Positions 8,496 through 15,841 of a stretch of DNA of 64,000 bases are shown here, in pieces. Each line of letters starts with the position of its first letter. Position 1 is the first letter of the stretch. Under the pieces are notes generated by a model. That model ran no database searches, was not told the origin of the DNA, and worked only from the letters and a program-made list of their open reading frames with translations. A program made the position numbers and the translations under genes. The stretch comes from SpSt-600 sp042408195 (GTDB lineage Bacteria > Chloroflexota > Anaerolineae > SpSt-600): contig JBHOQL010000040.1 of NCBI GenBank assembly GCA_042408195.1, positions 1 to 64,000 of the forward strand. Reading direction: 5' to 3'.

Positions 8496-9533
8496 TCAGC
8501 TCACCTTGGCTCCGCAGTTCGGGCAGAATTTAGCCCCCGGAGGGAGAGGGGAACCGCACTGGGCACAGAACCCGCCAGCCTCCTGCTTGGCACCGCAATT
8601 GGGGCAGAACTTGGCATCGGCAGGTATTTGGGAGCCACAGCTGGGACAGGTCTTGGTTGGGGCAGCTGCTTTGCCCGCCTGCATGGCCTGGGCTATCATC
8701 CCCGCCATCATGGCCCCCATTCCAGCTCCAGCCCCGAGGCCAAGGCCGAGTTCCGCTGCTCCGGCTCCAGCATCTTCTCTTGTTGCCAGGTCGCCCATAG
8801 CGCGGGCAGCTTTGAACTGAAGGTACTTCTGCATGTCGCCGATAGCGCCCATCGCTGCCCGTTCATCAATGGCTTTGGCGGTCTCCTCGGTAGGCGTTAT
8901 AGAGAACACGTAGAAAGTCTTGAGGTTGAGGCCGAGGGAAGCGAAGTCGTCCTGGAGTTTAGCCTTTGTGGCTGCGCTTATTTCATCGTAGAGGGAAGGC
9001 AGGTCAAAGAGGGAGACCCTCGCTTCGCCCAGGAAATCAGCAAATTTAGATACCGCCATGCTCCGGAGGAAGCCTTCAATCTGGGAAGTTTCGTAAAGCC
9101 CTTGAGCTCCCACGATTTTGTTCACAAAAAGCTGTGGGTCAGACACCTGCATCGAGTAAGTTCCGAAAGCCCTCAATCTGACCATGCCCAGCTCGGCATC
9201 GCGCATAGCTATTGGTTCCGGGGTACCCCATTTCATATCCACGAACTCCCGCATGTTGACGAAGTAGACCTCGGCCTTGAAGGGGGTCTCACCTCGAAAG
9301 GCTAAACCTATAAGGCTCACAAGCAGCGGGATGTTAGCGGTGGTAATGGTGTGGCGTCCAGGCCCGAACACATCAAGAGCCTTGCCATCCCGGAAGAAAA
9401 CGGCCGTCTGGAATTCCCTGACGATGAGCTGGGAGCCAATCATGAAATCTCCGGAACCAATAGGGGGAAAGCGCCTAACGATCTCCCTTTCCCCCATATC
9501 CGGCATCTGGATTATGTCGAAAATTCTGGCCAT
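8496..9533 (-). CDS. SPFH-domain protein with two C-terminal zinc ribbons (YdjI-like)
   Basis: Residues about 1-235 form an SPFH/band-7 domain of the virion-core-protein-like or YdjI type, a group that scaffolds at membranes without a true membrane helix. A glycine/alanine/methionine-rich segment (about 250-285) follows. Two four-cysteine zinc ribbons end the protein (CPSCGSQIPADAKFCPNCG and CAQCGSPLPPGAKFCPNCG). In Bacillus subtilis, YdjI works with PspA in membrane stress; that role is inferred here only from family and context. AGGAGG precedes the ATG. The upstream genes encode a lipoprotein, an SRPBCC protein and a helical protein. Confidence 0.85.
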   Translation of the reverse strand: MARIFDIIQMPDMGEREIVRRFPPIGSGDFMIGSQLIVREFQTAVFFRDGKALDVFGPGRHTITTANIPLLVSLIGLAFRGETPFKAEVYFVNMREFVDMKWGTPEPIAMRDAELGMVRLRAFGTYSMQVSDPQLFVNKIVGAQGLYETSQIEGFLRSMAVSKFADFLGEARVSLFDLPSLYDEISAATKAKLQDDFASLGLNLKTFYVFSITPTEETAKAIDERAAMGAIGDMQKYLQFKAARAMGDLATREDAGAGAAELGLGLGAGAGMGAMMAGMIAQAMQAGKAAAPTKTCPSCGSQIPADAKFCPNCGAKQEAGGFCAQCGSPLPPGAKFCPNCGAKVS

Positions 9534-9546
9534 CTTTTCCTCCTTT

Positions 9547-10737
9547 TCACTTTATCTTAAAACTTTCTATCATCTTTGCAAAGGTATTTAACCAATGGCT
9601 TTCTTCTTCTGCCGGGGCAAGGGTTATTACAATGTAGGCCTTGCCGCTCTCAACGGCTAGTAGAAGAATCGAGGAAAATTCCCGGTCATTTTCGGTAAAG
9701 TTCATATCCATTTCCCACCATTCAACATCAGGACCTGAATAAGGGCCGGAGAAGGAGACCTCCAGGTCAGGGTAATCTTCTTTGAGGACCTCGGCGATGC
9801 TTTCCGCTATTTCCCGCAACTCGCCTTCAACACCTTCTACGACCCCTACGCTGAAGAGCACGTCCGGTGAGGCTTGGAAAGTGACGCGATCAGTTTCCTC
9901 CAGTACTTCCCAATCCGAAGGGTAAAGGAGGGAGAAACCGAGGGATTCGCTGGAGTAAAGCTTTATCCCGGTGGGAAACGCTTCCTCCTCAACCACGGAA
10001 AATACGGCCGTATGGGCGAGGTTTCCGTCTAAGTAAATTTCTACTCTGTAGTTGCCGGGGGTCAAAGCAGGGCGCGGCTCAAGGTAAAAATCTACGTAAG
10101 CATCTCGAGCGTTCTCCTCGGCTGTGAAGGTGGTAGTGAAATCCTCCATAAGCTCATTTTCGTAGTACCATCTAGCCTGGAGTTGAGAGTATATTCCCAG
10201 ATCGGCGTTGACAGAGCAATGGACGGTTTCGCTTATAGAAAATACTTCCGCGGTTTCCACAGGCCTTCGGTTTTCGTCCACTTTTTTGGCAAGCGCTACT
10301 TTCTTTACTTGTGAAGGGATAGCTTCTTTCGGGGGGGCTACGGAAAACTCAGCCTTTTGAGCGAGCTGGTCGCCAAGGTAGATGTCCACTCTATATTTAC
10401 CTATGGGCCAGTATCCTTCCGGTTCAAGGAAGAAGCCTATGTATCCAGAGCCTCCTTTTTCAGCAGTGTAGTAGGTTTCGTTTAAGAGTTCTTCTCCATA
10501 GAACCAGGCGGCTTTTAGTTCAGCACCTTTGGAAAGATTGGAGACTTTGACTGAACAGTATAAGGTCTCAGTGGGTAGAAATTCGGTGGTTTCCTCCATC
10601 GGCTTGTAGTCCTGGGCAAGGCCTTTGGCCAAGGTCACGCTTACTACTTCTGGCGTGGCGGGTTTAGCGGGAAGACACGCTAACGCGATCACGCTGAGAG
10701 CTGCTGCAATTATTAATGGCGAAAATTTTTTAGACAT
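9547..10737 (-). CDS. Lipoprotein with two Ig-like repeats and a PsbP-like domain
   Basis: A 396 aa predicted lipoprotein: a signal peptide ends in the lipobox ALAC (Cys21). Two homologous domains of about 105 residues follow (about 32-137 and 147-250). Both start with a V-x-x-V-x-L-A-K motif, share a D-I/F-Y-L-E-P core and end in Y-R-V-(D/E)-I-Y-L-(G/D)-x-L-A. The C-terminal third (about 258-396) begins LGFSLLYPSDWEV, a pattern seen in PsbP-like or DUF1795-type domains. It starts inside the end of the SRPBCC gene (8-base overlap, GGAGG site). It is probably anchored on the outer face of the membrane; the ligand is unknown. Confidence 0.75.
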   Translation of the reverse strand: MSKKFSPLIIAAALSVIALACLPAKPATPEVVSVTLAKGLAQDYKPMEETTEFLPTETLYCSVKVSNLSKGAELKAAWFYGEELLNETYYTAEKGGSGYIGFFLEPEGYWPIGKYRVDIYLGDQLAQKAEFSVAPPKEAIPSQVKKVALAKKVDENRRPVETAEVFSISETVHCSVNADLGIYSQLQARWYYENELMEDFTTTFTAEENARDAYVDFYLEPRPALTPGNYRVEIYLDGNLAHTAVFSVVEEEAFPTGIKLYSSESLGFSLLYPSDWEVLEETDRVTFQASPDVLFSVGVVEGVEGELREIAESIAEVLKEDYPDLEVSFSGPYSGPDVEWWEMDMNFTENDREFSSILLLAVESGKAYIVITLAPAEEESHWLNTFAKMIESFKIK

Positions 10738-11167
10738 TTAGTTCCTCCAGCAGGCGTTTTAGATTTGCTGCCCCTTCATCGGCAGCCTTTTCGTTTTGAG
10801 CCAGTAAAATTTTCTCTGCCACCTTACCCAGGACGGCCACCGGTATAGAGTATTCCAGGCGAAGGTGAACTCTTGTGCCTTCTCCCTCTGGCTCCAAAGT
10901 CCAAGCCCAGGTGCTGACGGCTCCCCCCTTGGTTTCCACCACGTGACGGCGCGGCGGTTCATGCTCTATAACATGCCCAGTCCCGTGAAAGGTTATGCCC
11001 GCCATCTTGTAGGTCCACTCCCAGGTTGCACCAACTCCCTGTCCATGGAAGTTCCGGCTTTCCACTAGACCAGGAAGCCACAAGGAGTCCTTAGAGTGAT
11101 CGGCTAATAGGTCGAAAACTTTCTCTACAGGAGCCCTTGCCCAGAAGGTGCGCTCTATTACGGGCAT
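10730..11167 (-). CDS. SRPBCC family protein (polyketide cyclase/dehydrase-like)
   Basis: A 145 aa protein covering one complete SRPBCC (START-like) fold. Visible marks are the N-terminal MPVIERTFWARAPVEKVFDLL, the middle W-x-W-T-Y-K-M, and the C-terminal long helix with W-x-L-x-P-E-G-E-G-T before it. The family binds hydrophobic ligands in a deep cavity, and some members are enzymes. AAGGAGG precedes the ATG, and only three bases separate it from the upstream helical gene. No catalytic residue assignment is possible from sequence alone. Confidence 0.8.
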   Translation of the reverse strand: MPVIERTFWARAPVEKVFDLLADHSKDSLWLPGLVESRNFHGQGVGATWEWTYKMAGITFHGTGHVIEHEPPRRHVVETKGGAVSTWAWTLEPEGEGTRVHLRLEYSIPVAVLGKVAEKILLAQNEKAADEGAANLKRLLEELNV

Positions 11168-11169
11168 TG

Positions 11170-11697
11170 TTAGCCTCCTTCTTTGAAACTCAGCATTACC
11201 TCTTGGCGCTTGAGGAAAATATCCATCAAGGCATCGGCTTCAGAAGTTATCTTCTCTATAAGGGGAGGCAGTTCCTCGCCCTTACCAATCGCCTCTTTAA
11301 GTCCCCTGGCTGCGGAGAGTATGGCCTCGGCTTTATCCAAGAGGGAGAGGTCAAAATTGTAAAGGGCATTAAGTTCTTCTTCTCGTATCTTTAGAGCATC
11401 AAAAAAGCCGCTGTAGCCGTAGGTAGCAGAGCGAAGCCGGTCTATCGTGTTCTGCAATTTCATAATGGTTCTTTCCAAGTCGTCTAGGAGGCCTATCTTG
11501 CCTTTCTGCATGACCGCTATTTGGGCTTCTTGGAGCGATCCCCGTGCCTCATCAAGCACTGTGGCAATGTGCTGACGTAGGAGACGGTCCGCTTCCCTGC
11601 GGAGTTCTTTCTCTTTGTAACCTTGGAAGCCGGGGATGCTCAGAGCGAGTTTTTCCAGACCTCTGAGTTGCTTTTCCAATAGTGACCTTAAATCCAT
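11170..11697 (-). CDS. Helical protein of unknown function
   Basis: I do not recognise this 175 aa protein. It is almost entirely predicted helix, with heptad-like stretches (residues about 20-110) rich in Leu, Glu, Arg and Lys and no signal peptide or membrane segment. ATG 11697 follows AGGAGG closely; a longer frame beginning near 11757 would read through this ribosome site and is unlikely. As the first gene of a tightly packed set ending in an SPFH/zinc-ribbon protein, it could be a PspA-like coiled-coil partner, but that is only inference from position and shape. Confidence 0.65.
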   Translation of the reverse strand: MDLRSLLEKQLRGLEKLALSIPGFQGYKEKELRREADRLLRQHIATVLDEARGSLQEAQIAVMQKGKIGLLDDLERTIMKLQNTIDRLRSATYGYSGFFDALKIREEELNALYNFDLSLLDKAEAILSAARGLKEAIGKGEELPPLIEKITSEADALMDIFLKRQEVMLSFKEGG

Positions 11698-11732
11698 TTT
11701 GCCTCCTAAAGTTAGAAATATAAAATCTTTTT

Positions 11733-11750
11733 GCCTTCCTGTAGGAAGGC
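11733..11750. other. Perfect short hairpin between fusA2 and the helical-protein gene
   Basis: GCCTTCC and GGAAGGC (11733-11739 and 11744-11750) form a perfect 7-base stem with a 4-base loop. On the minus strand the stem is followed by A residues, not T, so it is not a classical terminator for fusA2. It may stabilise or process the mRNA between the two genes. Confidence 0.45.
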
Positions 11751-11789
11751 TTCCCAAGTTTTTACTCTCTGCAGACGCTGCAGAAAATG

Positions 11790-13850
11790 CTACTTTTTCT
11801 CCTGCTGGGCTTCCCTCTCTTTGCGGGCCTGCTCAATTATGGTCTGAGCGATGTGGGACGGAACTTCTTCATAGTGGGAAAATTCCATGGAGAATATTCC
11901 CCGGCCCTGGGTCAGAGAGCGGAGCTCGGTGGCGTAGCGTTGCAACTCCGCAAGGGGGACCTGAGCCTTGATCACCGCAGTGCCCTTCTTTTGATCTATA
12001 CCCATAACCCTGGCTCGCTTGGTGTTGAGGTTTCCTAAGACATCACCCGTGAACTGTTCGGGAACGGTTATAGTTACGTTCATTATAGGCTCAAGGAGTA
12101 TGGGACCAGCCTGTTCCATCGCTTTCTTAAACCCAAGGTGAGTAGCTATCTTGAAGGCAAGTTCAGAGGAGTCAACCGGGTGATAGGAGCCATCGTATAG
12201 GACTGCCTTTATATCCACCACAGGGAAACCCGCCAGGACGCCGCTTTGAATTGCTTCCTTGAGACCCTTTTCTACTGCTGGTATGTACTGCTTAGGCACT
12301 GCCCCACCGAAGATTTCCTCCGCAAACTCGAAGCCCGCGCCCCTGGGGAGAGGTTCAAGCCTGAGCCATACGTCTCCATACTGACCACGGCCACCGGTCT
12401 GCTTCTTGTATTTCCCTTGGGCTCTTGCCACCTTAGTTATTGTTTCACGGTATGGGACCTTAGGCAGTGATGTGACAACCCCAACGCCGAACTTGTCTTG
12501 GAGCTTGCGGATGGCTATCTCTACGTGGGATTCCCCCATGCCCGAGAGAATGGTCTCACCGGTGGAAAGCTCCCTCCTTACCTGGAGAGTTGGATCTTCT
12601 TCCACCAAGCGGTTGAGGACGTTGCTGAGCTTGTCCAGGTCGGCCTTGGTTTTGGGAGCCACAGCCACCGAGAAGAGAGGTTCAGGGTATTTTATGCCAG
12701 GCAAGACAATGGGGTTGCTCTTATCGCTCAACGTATCACCGGTTACGGTTACGGAAAGCTTCGCCACAGCTCCTATGTCGCCAGGGCCAACTTGCTTGAC
12801 AGGAGTTTGCTCCTTGCCTCTAAGGAAGAAAAGCTGACCTATACGTTCCTCTTCGCCGGCACGGGGATTGAAGACCCTGGAGTCGGAGCTCAGGATTCCA
12901 GAGTAGACCTTAAAATAGGAAAGCTTGCCAACATAAGGGTCAGCGAAGGTCTTAAAGACAAGAACAGCCAAAGGACCGTTTTCATCAGCTTTGAGGACCA
13001 TATCTCCTTCAGCCGTCCGCACTTCCTCTTCCGCCGGGGAGGGGAGGTAATCTACTATAGCATCCAGAAGTTGCCTTCCGCCGATGTCCAAAGTGGCGGC
13101 CCCGCAAAGGGCGAGGACGAACCTACGGTTTTTGACCCCCAGAGCAAGACCCCTTTTGATCTCCTCTTCGGTGAGGGGTTCGCCTTCCAGGTATTTCATT
13201 AACAATTCATCCTCGCTTTCAGCGGCAGCTTCCAGCAGTTTAATCCTGTATTCTTCGGCTTTTTCCCTGAGCTGAGCAGGGATCTCCTCCTCTTTGGCCT
13301 CCGGGCCTATGTAAGCTTTCATCTTTACAAGGTCCACAACTCCGGAGAAAGAAGCCTGGCTGCCTATAGGAAGTTGGATAGGGATGACATTGACCCCGAA
13401 TTTTTCAGCGACCTCGTTCAAGACCCTCAGGAAATCGGCATTTTCGCGGTCCATTTTGTTAACAAAGAGCAGACGCGGGAGTCGGCGCTCATCAGCGTAG
13501 GACCAGACCATTTCGGTTCCCACTTCCACACCTGCGGAAGCATCTATCACCACAATAACACTTTCGCACACCCTCAGAGCGCCCAGAACCTCTCCTACGA
13601 AATCCATGTAGCCTGGCGTATCCAGCACATTTATCTTACAACCCCTCCACTCACAAGGAAGGACTGAGGTATTTACGGACATCCTCCGCTTTATCTCTTC
13701 CGGGTCATAATCTGAAACGGTATTACCTTCTTCAACTTTCCCAAGCCTCTTTATTGCACCGCTGTCGTAAAGGAGAGCTTCGGAAAGAGACGTTTTCCCC
13801 GCTCCGCCATGGGCAATAAGAGCAACATTCCGAATCATTTCCGCCTTCAT
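11790..13850 (-). CDS. fusA2: Elongation factor G-like GTPase (EF-G2 type)
   Basis: A 686 aa translational GTPase with all five EF-G domains. The P-loop reads AHGGAGKTSL rather than the AHIDAGKTT of the main EF-G, then come DTPGYMDFVGEV (G3) and VNKMDRE (G4). This form is typical of the second EF-G paralogue, whose role (recycling or a stress-specific function) varies. I chose ATG 13850 because GGAGGGAGG lies just upstream and the GTPase domain begins here. The frame stays open upstream to 14348, but that part crosses both divergent promoters and has no homology I recognise. It is not next to ribosomal protein genes, as the main EF-G usually is. Confidence 0.92.
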   Translation of the reverse strand: MKAEMIRNVALIAHGGAGKTSLSEALLYDSGAIKRLGKVEEGNTVSDYDPEEIKRRMSVNTSVLPCEWRGCKINVLDTPGYMDFVGEVLGALRVCESVIVVIDASAGVEVGTEMVWSYADERRLPRLLFVNKMDRENADFLRVLNEVAEKFGVNVIPIQLPIGSQASFSGVVDLVKMKAYIGPEAKEEEIPAQLREKAEEYRIKLLEAAAESEDELLMKYLEGEPLTEEEIKRGLALGVKNRRFVLALCGAATLDIGGRQLLDAIVDYLPSPAEEEVRTAEGDMVLKADENGPLAVLVFKTFADPYVGKLSYFKVYSGILSSDSRVFNPRAGEEERIGQLFFLRGKEQTPVKQVGPGDIGAVAKLSVTVTGDTLSDKSNPIVLPGIKYPEPLFSVAVAPKTKADLDKLSNVLNRLVEEDPTLQVRRELSTGETILSGMGESHVEIAIRKLQDKFGVGVVTSLPKVPYRETITKVARAQGKYKKQTGGRGQYGDVWLRLEPLPRGAGFEFAEEIFGGAVPKQYIPAVEKGLKEAIQSGVLAGFPVVDIKAVLYDGSYHPVDSSELAFKIATHLGFKKAMEQAGPILLEPIMNVTITVPEQFTGDVLGNLNTKRARVMGIDQKKGTAVIKAQVPLAELQRYATELRSLTQGRGIFSMEFSHYEEVPSHIAQTIIEQARKEREAQQEKK

Positions 13851-13881
13851 CTGCCTCCCTCCAAAAATTTTTACAAAGTTT

Positions 13882-13910
13882 ATTGTAGCCTGGAAACCCT
13901 TTCTTGTCAA
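13882..13910 (-). promoter_or_regulatory. Sigma-70-type promoter of fusA2
   Basis: On the minus strand, TTGACA (13910-13905) and TACAAT (13887-13882) are 17 bases apart. Transcription would start near 13875, about 25 bases before the fusA2 ATG at 13850, so the ribosome site GGAGGGAGG lies in a short leader. It faces away from the nusA promoter, making this a divergent intergenic region. Confidence 0.8.
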
Positions 13911-14033
13911 AGAAATGCCAGCTGCTTTAACAGAGATTTCAAGCAAAATTAACGAAACGATTTCGCCCTCGCCCAGCCTGTTAAAATATGAGCGGGGTTC
14001 CCGGAGGAAATTCTCAAACAACTTCTGCATGAG

Positions 14034-14062
14034 TTGCCAAAAAACTTTGGGGGTGCTATAAT
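14034..14062 (+). promoter_or_regulatory. Sigma-70-type promoter of the nusA operon
   Basis: TTGCCA (14034-14039) and TATAAT (14057-14062) are 17 bases apart. The predicted start near 14069 gives a leader of about 79 bases that contains the perfect hairpin at 14089-14117 before the AAAGGAGTG ribosome site and the nusA ATG. Confidence 0.8.
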
Positions 14063-14088
14063 TTAAAAGTAAGGCAAAATAGCTATCA

Positions 14089-14117
14089 AAGAAAAGTGGG
14101 GAAACCCCACTTTTCTT
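14089..14117 (+). promoter_or_regulatory. Leader hairpin (possible attenuator) before nusA
   Basis: A perfect 13-base-pair stem, AAGAAAAGTGGGG (14089-14101) with CCCCACTTTTCTT (14105-14117), has a loop of three A residues. The lower half of the 3' arm is T-rich and is followed by GTTAT, so the GGGG/CCCC core followed by a T-rich run resembles an intrinsic terminator. It lies about 20 bases after the predicted transcription start and 30 before nusA. NusA itself affects pausing and termination, so feedback control is plausible but inferred. Confidence 0.65.
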
Positions 14118-14147
14118 GTTATAAAGAACCCAAAGGAGTGAAGGGGT

Positions 14148-15470
14148 ATGAAAAGTGAGCTGGTGCTGGCAATCAAACATCTGAGCGAAGAAAGGAAGTT
14201 GCCACCGGAGATAATTCTCAAGGCAGCCGAAGATGCTGTGGCCTCGGCTTACAAGAAAGATTACGGTCCGGCCATGAATGTCCGTGCTAAAATTGACCTT
14301 AAGACTGGCCAGGTAAAAATCTTCGTGGACAAAGTGGTCGTGGAGCATGTGACGAATCCCAAAACCCAGATTTCTCTGGAGGAGGCTCTGAAGATAACTC
14401 CCGAGGCCCGCATAGGCCAGACCATCTCAGTGGAAAGCACACCGCCGGGTTTTGGCCGCATTGCCGCCCAAAATGCCAGACAGGTTATAATGCAACGTAT
14501 AAGGGAGGCCGAAAAAGAATACATTTACAGCACCTTAGCTGATAAGGAAGGAGAGCTCATCGTCGGCATTGTTCAGAGGGTTGACCACGCTACGGGGAAC
14601 GTAATTGTTAACATAGACAAAATTGAAGCCATAATGCCTCCCAAGGAAAGGATTCCCGGCGAGAAGTATCAGGTTAACCAAAAAATGCTTTTTTACATCG
14701 TGGAGGTTTACAAGTCAAGCTCAGGCCCAAGGATAATCCTCTCCCGGGCTCACAAGAATTTCCTAAAGCGGCTTTTTGAAAGGGAAGTGCCAGAAATAGC
14801 TCAGGGCCTTGTGGAGATAAAGGCCATAGCCCGGGAAGCAGGCTCCCGCTCCAAAGTGGCCGTTAAGGCCCTTCAGCCAGGCCTTGACCCTATAGGAACT
14901 TGTGTAGGCCAGAAGGGTCTGAGGATCCAGAACATCCAGCGAGAGTTAAATGGAGAAAAGGTTGAAATTATAGAATGGAGCCCGGATCCCGCTGTCTTCG
15001 TGGCCAACGCCATAAGCCCCGCAAGGGTTATTAAAGTAATTTTAGAAAAAGACGAAGAAGGTAAGACCGCCACCGTTATAGTTCCTGACAACCAGCTCTC
15101 CCTGGCGATAGGAAGAGAAGGCCAGAATGCTAGGCTTGCAGCCAAGCTAACGGGCTGGAGGATTGACATAAAGAGCGAAAGTGAGGCCAGAACCGAAGGC
15201 CTTCTAATGGAAGAGGGAGAGAAGAAAGACTTGATCTCCATCGCCCAGGCTATCCTCAGAGGCCAGAAACCAGAGGAAATATTGGCGCTGGAAGAGGTCC
15301 AGGAAGCTACTGAAACACCCCCAGAGCAAGAGCAGCCTCTGACTTCGGAGGAAGAGGAAAAGGAAGGGGAAGAAACCGAGAGCTTCTCCCTTGAATCCCT
15401 GCAGGAAGAGCTTTTGAAGATAAAGTCCTTGGGTTGGGACGAGGAAGAGCCCAAGAAGAGAAGGAAGTAA
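14148..15470 (+). CDS. nusA: Transcription termination/antitermination protein NusA
   Basis: NusA binds RNA polymerase and nascent RNA to control pausing, termination and antitermination. The 440 aa protein has the N-terminal polymerase-binding domain (1-130), an S1 domain (about 135-200), and two KH domains with the marks DPIGTCVGQKG and LAIGREGQNARLAAKLTGWRID. It ends in an acidic, Glu-rich tail (about 375-430) and a basic tip. AAAGGAGTG precedes the ATG. It heads the classical nusA-rnpM-infB-rbfA cluster. The acidic tail is a lineage-type extension rather than the acidic repeats of E. coli. Confidence 0.96.
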   Translation: MKSELVLAIKHLSEERKLPPEIILKAAEDAVASAYKKDYGPAMNVRAKIDLKTGQVKIFVDKVVVEHVTNPKTQISLEEALKITPEARIGQTISVESTPPGFGRIAAQNARQVIMQRIREAEKEYIYSTLADKEGELIVGIVQRVDHATGNVIVNIDKIEAIMPPKERIPGEKYQVNQKMLFYIVEVYKSSSGPRIILSRAHKNFLKRLFEREVPEIAQGLVEIKAIAREAGSRSKVAVKALQPGLDPIGTCVGQKGLRIQNIQRELNGEKVEIIEWSPDPAVFVANAISPARVIKVILEKDEEGKTATVIVPDNQLSLAIGREGQNARLAAKLTGWRIDIKSESEARTEGLLMEEGEKKDLISIAQAILRGQKPEEILALEEVQEATETPPEQEQPLTSEEEEKEGEETESFSLESLQEELLKIKSLGWDEEEPKKRRK

Positions 15471-15490
15471 GGTCAGGGGGAAGGAGGAAT

Positions 15491-15841
15491 ATGTCGCCAA
15501 AGCATATCCCAATGCGCACATGCGTGGGTTGCCGTGAGGTCAAGCCCAAGCAAGCTATGATGAGAATTGTCAGAACAAACGATGGGCAAATAGAAGTGGA
15601 TCCAAGGGGTAAAAAGCCCGGAAGAGGCGCTTACCTCTGCCTCAGAAGAAGCTGCTGGGAGACAGCCCTCAAGCGCAAAGCTCTTGACTACGCCCTTAAA
15701 ACTCCTGTGCCTAGAGAGGTGGAAGAGAAGCTCAGAAGACTAGCTCAGTTGATGCCTGAGGAGGAGCTTGTGGGGGTAACCTGGCAGGAGAAAGAGAGGA
15801 TTGTAGCCAGCTTTAACGACGGAGGGGAAAATGCCAGTTGA
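15491..15841 (+). CDS. rnpM: RNase P modulator RnpM (YlxR family)
   Basis: A 116 aa basic protein with the YlxR signature (MRTCVGCREVKPKQAMMRIVR followed by PGRGAYLC). YlxR proteins are small RNA-binding proteins of the nusA-infB operon; the Bacillus subtilis one was shown to modulate RNase P. I use ATG 15491, which follows AAGGAGGAAT; an upstream in-frame ATG at 15434 lies inside nusA. The C-terminal 35 residues are an extension beyond the usual core. The gene overlaps infB by 11 bases. Confidence 0.88.
   Translation: MSPKHIPMRTCVGCREVKPKQAMMRIVRTNDGQIEVDPRGKKPGRGAYLCLRRSCWETALKRKALDYALKTPVPREVEEKLRRLAQLMPEEELVGVTWQEKERIVASFNDGGENAS

Noticed and set aside
7972..8820. A long plus-strand open frame (282 codons) opposite rph and the SPFH gene
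   Set aside because: It is antisense to two well-supported genes, has no ribosome site and shows no domain; codon bias of the real genes explains it.
13851..14348. Upstream extension of fusA2 to 14348
   Set aside because: It would read through the fusA2 and nusA promoters and lacks EF-G homology; GGAGGGAGG before 13850 fixes the start.
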